A stretch of 64,000 nucleotides of DNA, taken from Marisediminicola antarctica. GTDB lineage: Bacteria; Actinomycetota; Actinomycetes; Actinomycetales; Microbacteriaceae. A program made the position numbers and the translations under genes. Positions 43,414 to 52,151 of this stretch are shown here, one piece after another. The stretch spans positions 434,001-498,000 of the forward strand of contig NZ_CP017146.1 in the NCBI RefSeq assembly GCF_009930795.1. Reading direction: 5' to 3'. Each line of letters starts with the position of its first letter. The stretch's first letter is position 1. Below the pieces are notes generated by a model. The model was not told the origin of the DNA. It searched no databases and saw only the letters and a list, made by a program, of their open reading frames with translations.

Positions 43414-44210
43414 GCCGCCGGGCGCGGCGCGGCGCGGGAGGGCACGCCGAGGAAGCCCATGTCGACGAACGCTGGCTGGTCTCCTATGCCGACATGATCA
43501 CGGTGCTCATGTGCCTGTTCCTCGTGCTGTTCGCAATGTCGACGGTGGACGCCGCGAAGTACGAGCTGCTCAAAAACTCCCTCGCGACCGGTTTCGGCGC
43601 GGTTGAGAGCGACACCATCGACACAGCGAAGGGCGTTGTCGTGCCCGAGGAACTGATCGACTCGCAGGGTGCGCTCTTCGCGCCGGAAGAACTCGCGGCG
43701 AAGGAGGTCGAATCTCTCGCCGAGCTTCAGGCGGAGATCGTCGCCGGACTCTCGTTGGATGGGCTGAGCGATACCGTCGAGTTCACGATCGACGAACGCG
43801 GACTCACCATCCGCCTCGTCGGATCGGCGACATTCTTCGACTCGAATAGCACGGGCCTCAGCGCGGTCGCGGTCAGGGTGCTCGAGTCGATGGGGCCAAC
43901 CCTTGCCGCGTCGCCCTACGCGGTGTCGGTCGAGGGCCACGCCGACGTGCGCTCAGCGGTCTTCCCGTTTCCGACGAACTGGGAGCTCTCCTCGGGACGA
44001 GCAACCCAGGTGCTGCGACAGATGGTCGAGCGCGGCGGGATGCCGGGCGAACGCATTTCGGCGGTCGGCTTCGGCTCTTCACGGCCCCTCGCGGAGGGGG
44101 CAACGGCCGAGCAGCTCTCACTCAACCGCCGCGTCGACGTGGTCGTGCTCTCGGACCAGACCGAGGCCGTGCGCGCGCTGATTCCCGAGATCGTCGCCGC
44201 CACGTCGTGA
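43410..44210 (+). CDS. motB: Flagellar stator protein MotB
   Basis: A 266-residue stator anchor. The single transmembrane helix VSYADMITVLMCLFLVLFAM holds the proton-carrying Asp (D28). The C-terminal OmpA-like peptidoglycan-binding domain contains LTIRLVGSATFFDSNS, VSVEGHADVRSAV and LNRRVDVVVL. The Asp and the helix composition fit a proton-type channel, but this is not proof. Overlaps motA by four bases. Confidence 0.94.
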   Translation: MSRRARRGAGGHAEEAHVDERWLVSYADMITVLMCLFLVLFAMSTVDAAKYELLKNSLATGFGAVESDTIDTAKGVVVPEELIDSQGALFAPEELAAKEVESLAELQAEIVAGLSLDGLSDTVEFTIDERGLTIRLVGSATFFDSNSTGLSAVAVRVLESMGPTLAASPYAVSVEGHADVRSAVFPFPTNWELSSGRATQVLRQMVERGGMPGERISAVGFGSSRPLAEGATAEQLSLNRRVDVVVLSDQTEAVRALIPEIVAATS

Positions 44211-44257
44211 GTGGCGGGGCCCGAAGAAATTTCCGGCAGAGAAGAGCGCACCTCGGC

Positions 44258-44284
44258 TAACGGCCGCCGGCGCGCGGCCGATAG
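44258..44284 (+). promoter_or_regulatory. Sigma-28 promoter for the fliM operon
   Basis: TAAC (44258-44261), 15 bases, GCCGATAG (44277-44284). Only eight bases separate it from the fliM GTG at 44293, so the transcript should be leaderless or nearly so. Confidence 0.82.
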
Positions 44285-44292
44285 TAGGCGAT

Positions 44293-45198
44293 GTGACGGT
44301 CCAGGAACATTCTGGGAGTCGTGCGCCCAGAACGTCGGTGAAGCCGGCCGAGGCCTACGACTTCCGGCGCCCCAGCTCATTGGTGCGCGAGCATTCGCGC
44401 GTGCTCGAGCTCGCCTTTGAGACCTTCGCCCGCCAGTGGGGAACCCAGCTGACCGCGAAGGTGCGCAAGCTCTTCCAGGTGAGCTGCGATCAGGTGCAGA
44501 TGCACACCTATAACGAGTACGCGTCATCGCTGCCCGCGACGACCGCGATGGTGCTGTGCTCCATCGAGGGGGAGGGCGCCCGCGCGGTCATCCAGTTCCC
44601 GACGGCGGCGGCGCTCGCCTGGGTCGGCCACATGGTCGGTTCCACCACCAGCTTCGCTGCACCCTCGCGCAAGTTCACCGCGATCGAACAGGCGCTCATC
44701 CGGTCGCTGCTGGACGAAGCGCTCGACGATCTGCGGTACTCGCTCGGCTCGCTGCTCCTGGCACCGATCGCGGTGGACGCGATCCAGTACAACTCGCAGT
44801 TCGCCCAGGCCGCGGCAACAGGCGATCTGATGATCGTCGCCTCGTTCACGATCACGGTCGGCGAGCGGGTGGTGCCCGCGACCGTCGCCCTGCCCGCCGA
44901 GGTCGTGCTGCCGCAGCTCGGCGGTGCCGGCCGCCCGATTGTTGCCCGAGACGCGCGCGATCTCATGCGGTCGCAGGTCGTGGGCACTCCCGTCGACGTC
45001 TCGGTGCAGCTCGCGCCGGCGATGGTGCTCCCCGGCGTCATCCTCGGACTGGCGGTCGGCGACGTGCTCGCCCTTCCGCACCCGAGCCACCGACCGCTCG
45101 ACGTCGTCGTGTCCGGTCTGCCGCTCGCGACAGCCGCGGTCGGATCCAACGGCTCACGACTGGCCTGCGTCGTCGTCACCACAGAGGAGAACCCATGA
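44293..45198 (+). CDS. fliM: Flagellar motor switch protein FliM
   Basis: A 301-residue switch protein. After a short N-terminal segment comes the FliM core (HSRVLELAFETFARQWGTQL, SCDQVQMHTYNEYASSLPAT), the CheC-like middle domain (FTAIEQALIRSLLDEALDDL) and a C-terminal SpoA-type domain. The extreme N-terminus lacks an obvious LSQxEIDALL CheY-P binding peptide, which many FliM proteins have. GTG start, probably leaderless from the sigma-28 promoter. Overlaps fliN. Confidence 0.9.
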   Translation: MTVQEHSGSRAPRTSVKPAEAYDFRRPSSLVREHSRVLELAFETFARQWGTQLTAKVRKLFQVSCDQVQMHTYNEYASSLPATTAMVLCSIEGEGARAVIQFPTAAALAWVGHMVGSTTSFAAPSRKFTAIEQALIRSLLDEALDDLRYSLGSLLLAPIAVDAIQYNSQFAQAAATGDLMIVASFTITVGERVVPATVALPAEVVLPQLGGAGRPIVARDARDLMRSQVVGTPVDVSVQLAPAMVLPGVILGLAVGDVLALPHPSHRPLDVVVSGLPLATAAVGSNGSRLACVVVTTEENP

Positions 45199-45884
45199 AC
45201 ACCACCGAGACGTCGCTGCACCTGGACGCCGCGCGCGCGATCGTCCACCTCCTGCCCAGCGCCGCTCCGCTCGACATCACCGAGGCGCACACGGTCGAGG
45301 CCACGCCCGCGGAGCTGGCCACCGCGGTCACGGCCTCCTTCGTCGGCAACGTGTCGGCCGATGTCGCGCTCGTCTTCCCCGAGGCCGGAGCGGTCGCCGA
45401 GGCCGACTCCGACCTCGTGACCGTGGTGGACGTGCTGAGGTCGCCGCTCGAGGGGGCGACGGCCGTGCTCGGCGCGGGCGTCCTGAGCGAGGCGCGGACC
45501 GACGACGCAGCGGCCCTGTTCGCCGACGACGCGACCACGGTGTTCCGAATCACGAGCGACGCCGGCACGGTCGGCTGGTTCGCCATTCGCACGAGAGGGG
45601 TCCAGACCACCCCCGCGGCGCGAGCCGTGTCTGCGGAGAAGCTGGGGCGCATCAACAGCGTCGAGATGGCACTCACCGTCGAGATCGGGCGCACCCGAAT
45701 GTCGGTACGGGAGGTGCTCTCGCTCGAACCGGGCACGGTGATCGAGCTCGATCGCTCCGCAGGCGCCCCCGCCGACATCCTGCTCAACGGCCGGCTCATC
45801 GCGCACGGCGAGATCGTCGTCGTCGACCAGGACTACGCCGTGCGCATCACCGAGATCCTCGACACCGACACCCCTCACGCCTGA
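45195..45884 (+). CDS. fliN: Flagellar motor switch protein FliN, long (FliY-like) form
   Basis: A 229-residue switch protein. The C-terminal SpoA domain (about residues 150-226: VEMALTVEIGRTRMSVREVL, EPGTVIELDRSAGAPADILL, NGRLIAHGEIVVVDQDYAVR) is classical FliN. The N-terminal 140 residues (ATAVTASFVGNVSADVALVF and following) resemble a CheC/FliY-type domain, but I see no ExxN active-site motif of CheC phosphatases. Enterobacterial FliN is about 137 residues. One base separates it from fliO. It forms the C-ring with FliM. Confidence 0.88.
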   Translation: MNTTETSLHLDAARAIVHLLPSAAPLDITEAHTVEATPAELATAVTASFVGNVSADVALVFPEAGAVAEADSDLVTVVDVLRSPLEGATAVLGAGVLSEARTDDAAALFADDATTVFRITSDAGTVGWFAIRTRGVQTTPAARAVSAEKLGRINSVEMALTVEIGRTRMSVREVLSLEPGTVIELDRSAGAPADILLNGRLIAHGEIVVVDQDYAVRITEILDTDTPHA

Positions 45885-45885
45885 C

Positions 45886-46290
45886 ATGGACGGCGTTCTG
45901 GTTGCCCTTCGCGTTCTGCTGTCCCTCGCCGTGGTGCTCGGGCTGATCTGGGTGCTGCGCCGACGGCTCGACCGTGGAGCGCGGGCACGGATCGCCGCGA
46001 ACCCGGTCACCGTCGTCGGAAGGCAGAACGTCGGGCAGAAGGCGTCGGTTGTGATCGTGGATGTGGCTGGGCAGCGGTTCCTGCTCGGAGTCACCGATCA
46101 GCAGGTGAACGTGCTGCACCAGGCGGATGCCCCGGCCCCGGCCACCGAGGTGGAGTTCGCGGTCGCCATGAGTGGCGCGGTCGCTGCCGTCAGCTCTGGC
46201 CCCGCACTCTCGACCTCGCCGCTCGGCGGCTCGATCCTGTCGCCCGCCGCCTGGAAGCAGACCGCCGCGGCGCTGCGGCGGTTCCGGTGA
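45886..46290 (+). CDS. fliO: Flagellar biosynthetic protein FliO
   Basis: A 134-residue export-apparatus assembly protein: one N-terminal transmembrane helix (residues 5-24) followed by a small beta domain, VTVVGRQNVGQKASVVIVDV and RFLLGVTDQQVNVLHQ. Its position before fliP and the single-span architecture identify it. Helps assemble FliP. Overlaps fliP by four bases. Confidence 0.85.
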   Translation: MDGVLVALRVLLSLAVVLGLIWVLRRRLDRGARARIAANPVTVVGRQNVGQKASVVIVDVAGQRFLLGVTDQQVNVLHQADAPAPATEVEFAVAMSGAVAAVSSGPALSTSPLGGSILSPAAWKQTAAALRRFR

Positions 46291-47126
46291 CGGCAACGGG
46301 CCAGAGCTCTGCGCCGCCCCGACCTTTCACCGGCGTGACCGCCCGCCGCGCAGCGTTCGTCGCAATCGCTGTGCTGCTCGGCATCGCCATGGCGCTCGCC
46401 GGGGCATCCGCCGGGCACGCCGCGCCGATCGACCCGGTCGTCCCCGACGACGGCACCGGCGGGCTCTCCGTCGACATCAATGGCCCCAACGGGGCGCCCT
46501 CGTCGTCGGTGATCACACTGCTCGGCATCACGCTGCTCTCGGTGGCGCCCGCACTGCTGCTCATGATGACCTCGTTCACCAAGATCTTCGTTGTGCTCGC
46601 GATGACGAGGAACGCGCTCGCGCTGCCGTCGATCCCGCCGAACCAAGTGCTCGCCGGGCTCGCCCTGTTCCTGTCGCTGTTCATCATGTCTCCCGTGCTC
46701 ACCCAGGTGAACGAGCTCGGGGTGGCGCCCTACATCGACGGAACGATCGACTTCCAGGCGGCGATCGACGCGGCATCCGGCCCGCTGCGCGAATTCATGC
46801 TCGCCCACACGCGTGGCGAAGACCTCGCCCTGATGACCCGCGCCGCCGACCTGCCCAACCCCGACTCGCGCGAGGACGTGTCGATGCTGACCCTGATTCC
46901 CGCGTTCATGATCTCCGAGTTGCGGGCCGCCTTCATCATCGGTTTCGTGATCTTCGTTCCCTTCCTCGTGATCGATATCGTCGTCTCGGCCGCGCTCATG
47001 TCGATGGGCATGATGATGCTCCCGCCGGTCATGATCTCGCTGCCGTTCAAGATCCTGCTCTTCGTGCTCGTCGACGGGTGGGGGCTCATCATCACCTCGC
47101 TCATTCGCAGTTATTCGGGGGGATGA
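46287..47126 (+). CDS. fliP: Flagellar type III export protein FliP
   Basis: A 279-residue core export-gate protein with a cleavable-looking signal peptide (to about ASAGHAAP, residue 47) and four later helices. Signatures: ITLLSVAPALLLMMTSFTKI, FVVLAMTRNALALPSIPPNQ, LIPAFMISELRAAFIIGFVI and MMMLPPVMISLPFKILLFVL. GTG start. One base before fliQ. Confidence 0.95.
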   Translation: MTATGQSSAPPRPFTGVTARRAAFVAIAVLLGIAMALAGASAGHAAPIDPVVPDDGTGGLSVDINGPNGAPSSSVITLLGITLLSVAPALLLMMTSFTKIFVVLAMTRNALALPSIPPNQVLAGLALFLSLFIMSPVLTQVNELGVAPYIDGTIDFQAAIDAASGPLREFMLAHTRGEDLALMTRAADLPNPDSREDVSMLTLIPAFMISELRAAFIIGFVIFVPFLVIDIVVSAALMSMGMMMLPPVMISLPFKILLFVLVDGWGLIITSLIRSYSGG

Positions 47127-47127
47127 G

Positions 47128-47403
47128 ATGGATCCGAACGCCGTTCTCGACATCGGGCTCCAAGGCCTCCTGATCACCGCGAAGCTCTCCGCCCCGATTC
47201 TCATCACCGCACTCGTGGTCGGCTTCTCGATTTCCCTGCTGCAGTCGATCACGCAGATCCAGGAGGTCACGCTCTCATTCGTGCCGAAGCTCATCGCCGT
47301 CGGCATCGCCCTCGTCATCAGCGGCAACTGGATGATCTCCGAGATGGTCTCGTTCACCAGGGCGCTCTTCGAACGCATTCCGTCGCTGCTGGGCGGGGGC
47401 TGA
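47128..47403 (+). CDS. fliQ: Flagellar type III export protein FliQ
   Basis: A 91-residue two-helix export-gate protein: VLDIGLQGLLITAKLSAPIL, VGFSISLLQSITQIQEVTLS and FVPKLIAVGIALVISGNWMI. One base precedes fliR. Confidence 0.95.
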   Translation: MDPNAVLDIGLQGLLITAKLSAPILITALVVGFSISLLQSITQIQEVTLSFVPKLIAVGIALVISGNWMISEMVSFTRALFERIPSLLGGG

Positions 47404-47404
47404 G

Positions 47405-48163
47405 GTGGAGATCGAGCTCGACCTGCCCTGGATCGAGGCGACGATGCTCGCGGGGGTGCGCATGATCGCCTTCCTCGTGATCGCGCCGCCGTTCTCGTCG
47501 AGTGCCATTCCGCTGCGCATCAAGGGCATGCTGTCGCTCGGCCTCGCACTCGCCGTCGCGCCGCGCGCGAGCGCGGGGTACGTCTCGCTCGACACGGCCG
47601 CGTTCTTCGTGGCCCTGCTGAGCGAGGTCCTCATCGGGGCCGTTCTCGGCTTCCTCGTGATGGTCGTCTTCTCGGCGCTCCAGTCCGCGGGAAGCCTCAT
47701 CGACCTCTTCGGCGGCTTCCAGCTCGCCCAGGCCTTCGACCCGCAGATGATGATCAACGGTGCACAGTTCACGCGGCTGTACCAGATGACCGCGCTCGCG
47801 CTGCTGTTCGCCTCTGACGGCTACCAGCTCATGATCGGCGGGCTTGTGCGCTCGTTCGGTGCCCTCCCCGTCGGTGGCGGGATCGACCTCGCCGAGCCGG
47901 TGCAGGCGATGACCGCCGCGGTGACCCAGATGTTCCTCGCCGCGGTACAGATCGCCGGACCGCTCATCATCGTTCTCTTCCTGGCGGATGCCGGACTCGG
48001 CCTGCTCACGAGGGTCGCGCCGGCGCTCAATGCTTTCGCGCTCGGCTTTCCTCTCAAGATCCTGCTCGTGGTGCTGCTCGTCACGCTCGTCTACGTGGCG
48101 CTGCCGCAGCTTGTCGGCACGCTAGCGGACACCGCCTTCGGCCTCCTGACGGCGGTGAGCTGA
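47405..48163 (+). CDS. fliR: Flagellar type III export protein FliR
   Basis: A 252-residue export-gate protein with about six hydrophobic helices. Recognisable: RMIAFLVIAPPFSSSAIPLR, GSLIDLFGGFQLAQAFDPQM and GLLTRVAPALNAFALGFPLK. GTG start, one base after fliQ and one base before flhB. Confidence 0.94.
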   Translation: MEIELDLPWIEATMLAGVRMIAFLVIAPPFSSSAIPLRIKGMLSLGLALAVAPRASAGYVSLDTAAFFVALLSEVLIGAVLGFLVMVVFSALQSAGSLIDLFGGFQLAQAFDPQMMINGAQFTRLYQMTALALLFASDGYQLMIGGLVRSFGALPVGGGIDLAEPVQAMTAAVTQMFLAAVQIAGPLIIVLFLADAGLGLLTRVAPALNAFALGFPLKILLVVLLVTLVYVALPQLVGTLADTAFGLLTAVS

Positions 48164-48164
48164 G

Positions 48165-49268
48165 ATGAGCGAGTCCGATTCGGGAGAACGCACGGAGCAG
48201 GCGACCCAGAAGCGCATGAAAGAGGTGCACGAGAAGGGTCAGCTTTCCCGTTCGCAGGATCTCACCGCGTGGACCGGTGTCGGCACCGCCGCTCTCATGA
48301 TGCCCATGACGATCGAACGCGGCGGTGCGGCGGCGACGTCGCAGCTCGGCGCCGTCGACGCCCTCATGGCCAGCCCCGACCCCGTCGTCGCGGTGCGGGC
48401 CCTCGCGGATGCCGGCGGCTCGCTCGCGGCGACCCTCACGCCGCTGCTCGTGGCGGTCTCGATCGTGGTCCTCGCCACCGCTGTCGTGCAGGGCGGGGTA
48501 CACCTCAAGAAGTTCCGCGGCAAGTTCGAACAATTCGACATCGTGAAGGGAGCCGGGCGCACGTTCGGCGGCCAGGCGATCTGGGGAGGCGTCAAGGCGC
48601 TGCTCAAGACCGCCGTCGTCGGGTTCGTGCTCTACATCGTGGTGCAGGGCCTGATGCCCGTGCTCACGAGCGCGGGCGGTCTCTCGGTGTCGGCGCTCGT
48701 TGCCGCCGCGACCGCAGGCAGCGAATCACTCCTGCGGTCGGCCGTGCTCGCCGGTGTCGTGCTCGCGATCGCCGACGCCATCGTCGTGCTGCGTCGAAAC
48801 CGCAAGAAGACGCGCATGACGAAGAAGGAGGTCAAGGACGAGCACAAAAGCTCGGAGGGTGACCCGCTCGTCCGCTCGCAGCGACGGTCCCGCCAGCTCG
48901 CCATGAGCCGCAACCGCATGATCGCCGCCGTGGCGACCTCCGACGTCGTGCTGGTCAACCCCACGCACTTCGCGATTGCCCTGCAGTACGAGGCGGGCAA
49001 GTCGGCCCCCCGCGTGGTCGCCAAGGGCGCTGGCATCATCGCCGCGCGCATCCGCGAACAGGCCGAGACCGACCGTGTACCCGTCGTGCGCGACGTCCCG
49101 CTCACCCGAGCCCTGCACGCCTCGTGCGAGCTCGGGCAGGAGATCCCCTTCGAGCTCTATTCCGCGGTCGCGCGGGTGCTCGCCTTCGTCATGGCGTTGA
49201 AAACGCGCGGCACCGCCGCCGGCGTTCACACCATGGCCACCGACTCGACTGTTCCCGGAGGAAACTGA
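48165..49268 (+). CDS. flhB: Flagellar export switch protein FlhB
   Basis: A 367-residue switch of export specificity. N-terminal SDSGERTEQATQKRMKEVHE is the family opening; four transmembrane helices follow; and the cytoplasmic domain contains the autocleavage site NPTH (about residues 265-268, in VLVNPTHFAIALQYE). The linker RKKTRMTKKEVKDEHKSSEG matches FlhB. Cleavage allows the change from rod/hook to filament substrates on the FliK signal. One base precedes flhA. Confidence 0.95.
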   Translation: MSESDSGERTEQATQKRMKEVHEKGQLSRSQDLTAWTGVGTAALMMPMTIERGGAAATSQLGAVDALMASPDPVVAVRALADAGGSLAATLTPLLVAVSIVVLATAVVQGGVHLKKFRGKFEQFDIVKGAGRTFGGQAIWGGVKALLKTAVVGFVLYIVVQGLMPVLTSAGGLSVSALVAAATAGSESLLRSAVLAGVVLAIADAIVVLRRNRKKTRMTKKEVKDEHKSSEGDPLVRSQRRSRQLAMSRNRMIAAVATSDVVLVNPTHFAIALQYEAGKSAPRVVAKGAGIIAARIREQAETDRVPVVRDVPLTRALHASCELGQEIPFELYSAVARVLAFVMALKTRGTAAGVHTMATDSTVPGGN

Positions 49269-49269
49269 C

Positions 49270-51318
49270 GTGCTGAAGTCGATAACGAAGCTCGCCGTGC
49301 CCGTCTCGGTCGTCGGGATCATCATGCTGCTGGTGGTGCCGATCCCCGCCTGGCTGCTCGATATTCTCATCATCATCAACATCCTCTTCGCGCTCGTCGT
49401 GCTGCTGACGAGCATGTTCGTGAAGAAGCCGCTGGACTTCTCGGTGTTCCCGTCGCTGCTGCTCGTCGCGACGCTCTTCCGCCTGGGCCTGAACGTGGCG
49501 TCGACCCGGCTCGTGCTCGGCGACGGCTACGCGGGCCAGGTGATCGAGGCATTCGGCGAGGTCGCCGTCGGCGGCTCGCTCGTGATCGGCGCCGTGGTGT
49601 TCCTCATCCTCGTGGTCATCCAGTTCGTCGTTGTGACGAAGGGAGCGGAGCGCGTCGCCGAGGTGGGAGCGCGCTTCACCCTCGACGCGATGCCCGGCAA
49701 GCAGATGGCTATCGACGCCGATCTCAACGCGGGTCTCATCACCGACGTTCAGGCACGCGAACGCCGCGCGGAGGTCTCGGCCGAGGCGGATTTCTATGGG
49801 GCCATGGACGGCGCCTCGAAGTTCGTGAAGGGCGACGCGATTGCCGGAATCGTGATCGTGATCATCAACATCGTCGGAGGCATCGCGATCGGCATGCTGC
49901 AGCGCGGGATGCCGATCGATGAGGCGGTGAGCACCTACACGCTCCTCACGATCGGCGACGGCCTCGTCACCCAGATTCCCGCGCTGCTCATGGCGGTCTC
50001 GACGGGAATGATCGTGACGCGCTCGAACGTCGACTCCGACATGGGGTCGACGGCGTCGGCACAGCTGACCCAGTCGCGAACCGCGCTCATGATCGCCGGG
50101 TGCGCGGCGATCGTCATGGCGCTGATCCCCGGGATGCCGAAGATTCCGTTCATCGTCGTGGGGGCGCTGCTGATTCTTGCCTCCCAGCGAATCAGGGCGG
50201 CGGAGGCATCGCGGGAGGCGATCGAGGTCGCAGCGTCGGCCGACATCCCGGGCCCGCAGACCGAGACGACCGAGCAGCTCATCGAGCAGATGCGCGTGCA
50301 CGCTCTCGAGATTCTGCTCGCACCCGACCTCGTCGACCTCGTCTCCGGGGCGTCCGACGACCTCCTGGGGCGGGTGCGTTCACTGCGCCGCAAGGTCGCG
50401 ATGGAGCTCGGCATAGTCGTCCCGCCCGTGCGCACCCGCGACAGCATCGACCTGCCGACGTCGACCTACGCGATCCGAATCGGCGGTGTCGAGGTCGGCC
50501 GCTGCATCGCGCCGTCAGGCAAGGTGCTCGCGCTCGGCGACGCGCTCGATAGTCTCCCGGGCGTCGCGACGATCGAGCCCGTCTTCGGCCTCAGCGGCAA
50601 GTGGACGCCGAGCGAGATGCGGCACAGCGCCGAGATGGCCGGCGCGACGGTGATCGACAGGGTCTCGGTCGTCGTCACGCACCTGTCGTCGGTCATCACG
50701 GCCAACGCGGGCAGGCTGCTCACGAGGGAAGACGTGCGCATCCTCACAGAGGGGGTCAAGCAGGTGAACCCGGCCGCCGTCGACGAGCTCGTGCCGGGGC
50801 TGCTCTCGCTCGCGGAGGTGCAGCGTGTGCTGCAGGCACTGCTCGCCGAGCAGGTCGCCATCAACGACCTACCCCGTATCTACGAGGCCCTCGCCCTGCG
50901 GGCGAAAGTGTCAAGCGACCCGGAGGGACTCGTGGAGGCGGCCCGCCTCAGTCTGGGGCCCGCGATCGCGCAGCGCTACCTCGACGGGCCTGTGCTCCGC
51001 GTGATCATGATCGACCCCGGGGTCGAGCAGTCGATGCTCGAGGCGATGAGGCCGTCGGAGCTCGGCACTCAGATTCTGTTCGACCAGTCACGCATCGAAC
51101 AGCTCATGAGCTCACTCAGCCAGACCATGCAGGCCGTGGAGGCGAGCGGTCGGTCCGCGGTTCTCGTGTGCGCGCCGGCCGTTCGGCCCGCTATCCGCCG
51201 GTTGCTCTCGCCGCAGCCCGGCGGGGTGCCAGTGCTCTCCTACCAGGAGGTCACCGCAGCGAACATGGACATCGAGACCGTGGGGGTGATCCGTGCCGCC
51301 GCGACGATTGCACCTTGA
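49270..51318 (+). CDS. flhA: Flagellar export gate protein FlhA
   Basis: A 682-residue export-gate protein: N-terminal membrane domain with about eight helices (SVFPSLLLVATLFRLGLNVA; the FHIPEP-type loop reads RFTLDAMPGKQMAIDADLNA) and a C-terminal cytoplasmic substrate-binding domain from about residue 340. GTG start. The last 26 bases overlap the flhF-like gene. Confidence 0.95.
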   Translation: MLKSITKLAVPVSVVGIIMLLVVPIPAWLLDILIIINILFALVVLLTSMFVKKPLDFSVFPSLLLVATLFRLGLNVASTRLVLGDGYAGQVIEAFGEVAVGGSLVIGAVVFLILVVIQFVVVTKGAERVAEVGARFTLDAMPGKQMAIDADLNAGLITDVQARERRAEVSAEADFYGAMDGASKFVKGDAIAGIVIVIINIVGGIAIGMLQRGMPIDEAVSTYTLLTIGDGLVTQIPALLMAVSTGMIVTRSNVDSDMGSTASAQLTQSRTALMIAGCAAIVMALIPGMPKIPFIVVGALLILASQRIRAAEASREAIEVAASADIPGPQTETTEQLIEQMRVHALEILLAPDLVDLVSGASDDLLGRVRSLRRKVAMELGIVVPPVRTRDSIDLPTSTYAIRIGGVEVGRCIAPSGKVLALGDALDSLPGVATIEPVFGLSGKWTPSEMRHSAEMAGATVIDRVSVVVTHLSSVITANAGRLLTREDVRILTEGVKQVNPAAVDELVPGLLSLAEVQRVLQALLAEQVAINDLPRIYEALALRAKVSSDPEGLVEAARLSLGPAIAQRYLDGPVLRVIMIDPGVEQSMLEAMRPSELGTQILFDQSRIEQLMSSLSQTMQAVEASGRSAVLVCAPAVRPAIRRLLSPQPGGVPVLSYQEVTAANMDIETVGVIRAAATIAP

Positions 51319-52147
51319 GGGCTCGAGCCTCGAGGAGCTCGGCGCCCGGGTCAAGGCGGAGTGCGGGCCCTACGCCGAGATTATCGCGGCAGAGAAGGTC
51401 ACTGTCGGCGGCATCCGGGGCTTCCTCGCGCGGCACCACTTCGAGGTGACCGTGTCGATCCCGGATGCCCCGCGCGACGGCGTTCACCTGCTCGACATGC
51501 CCGCGAGGGTCGGAATCGCCGCGCTTCTCGATGACGCCGACCGGCAGGAGGCGCTCGTCCACCTGGAGCGGATGCCCGTCGCCGCTGAGTCCGTATCGAC
51601 GAGTTCCGCGCTGTTCGACGAGCTGATGGGCTCCCTCGACTTCAGCGGACCACCACCGTCGCGGGGCCCGGCGCCTCGGCTGCTGACCGGTGCCGGCGAC
51701 CTCGTGCTGCTCATCGGGGTGTGGCGCGATCCGTTGCGCGTCGCCCGCGCGATGGCGGCACCCGTCGGCGCGGCCGTCTCCGTGGCCGGGGGCGTGCTTG
51801 CGCCGGGATCATCGAGGATCGAGGATCGCCGTGGGGCGACCGAGGCGCGCGCGGTCGGGGTGCGGAGGGAGCACGGGACCCTGGTCGCGCTCGGCCTCGG
51901 CCCGGCGCAGGATGATGCCGCGATCGCCACCGCTGATCTCGTGCGGGCGATCGGCGCCGACCAGGTCTGGGCCGTCGTCGATGCGAGCCGCAAGACGGAG
52001 GACACTGCGGCGTGGGTGCAGGCGATGGCCGAGATCGTGCCGCTCGACGCGCTTGCGGTGCTCGGCCGGCACCAGACCCTCACCCCCGAGTCGACCGAGA
52101 CCCTCGGCCTGCCCGTGGGCTGGGTCGACGGTGCTTCGGTAGGCTGA
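51293..52147 (+). CDS. FlhF-like protein without a GTPase P-loop
   Basis: A 284-residue protein in the flhF position after flhA. The first 55 residues ([40 protein letters not shown]) resemble the FlhF N-terminal domain, and [20 protein letters not shown] near residue 225 resembles a late FlhF/SRP-like segment. Where the SRP-GTPase P-loop (GxTGxGKTT) should be, the sequence reads [20 protein letters not shown], with no Gly-Lys-Ser/Thr. It cannot bind GTP in the usual way and may be a structural remnant or a repurposed FlhF. GTG start, 26-base overlap with flhA. Confidence 0.7.
   Translation: MPPRRLHLEGSSLEELGARVKAECGPYAEIIAAEKVTVGGIRGFLARHHFEVTVSIPDAPRDGVHLLDMPARVGIAALLDDADRQEALVHLERMPVAAESVSTSSALFDELMGSLDFSGPPPSRGPAPRLLTGAGDLVLLIGVWRDPLRVARAMAAPVGAAVSVAGGVLAPGSSRIEDRRGATEARAVGVRREHGTLVALGLGPAQDDAAIATADLVRAIGADQVWAVVDASRKTEDTAAWVQAMAEIVPLDALAVLGRHQTLTPESTETLGLPVGWVDGASVG
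52140..52145 (+). promoter_or_regulatory. Leaderless -10 box for csrA
   Basis: TAGGCT spans the last codons of the flhF-like gene, six bases before the csrA ATG. It gives csrA a possible promoter separate from the fliM operon. Confidence 0.5.
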
Positions 52148-52151
52148 GCCC

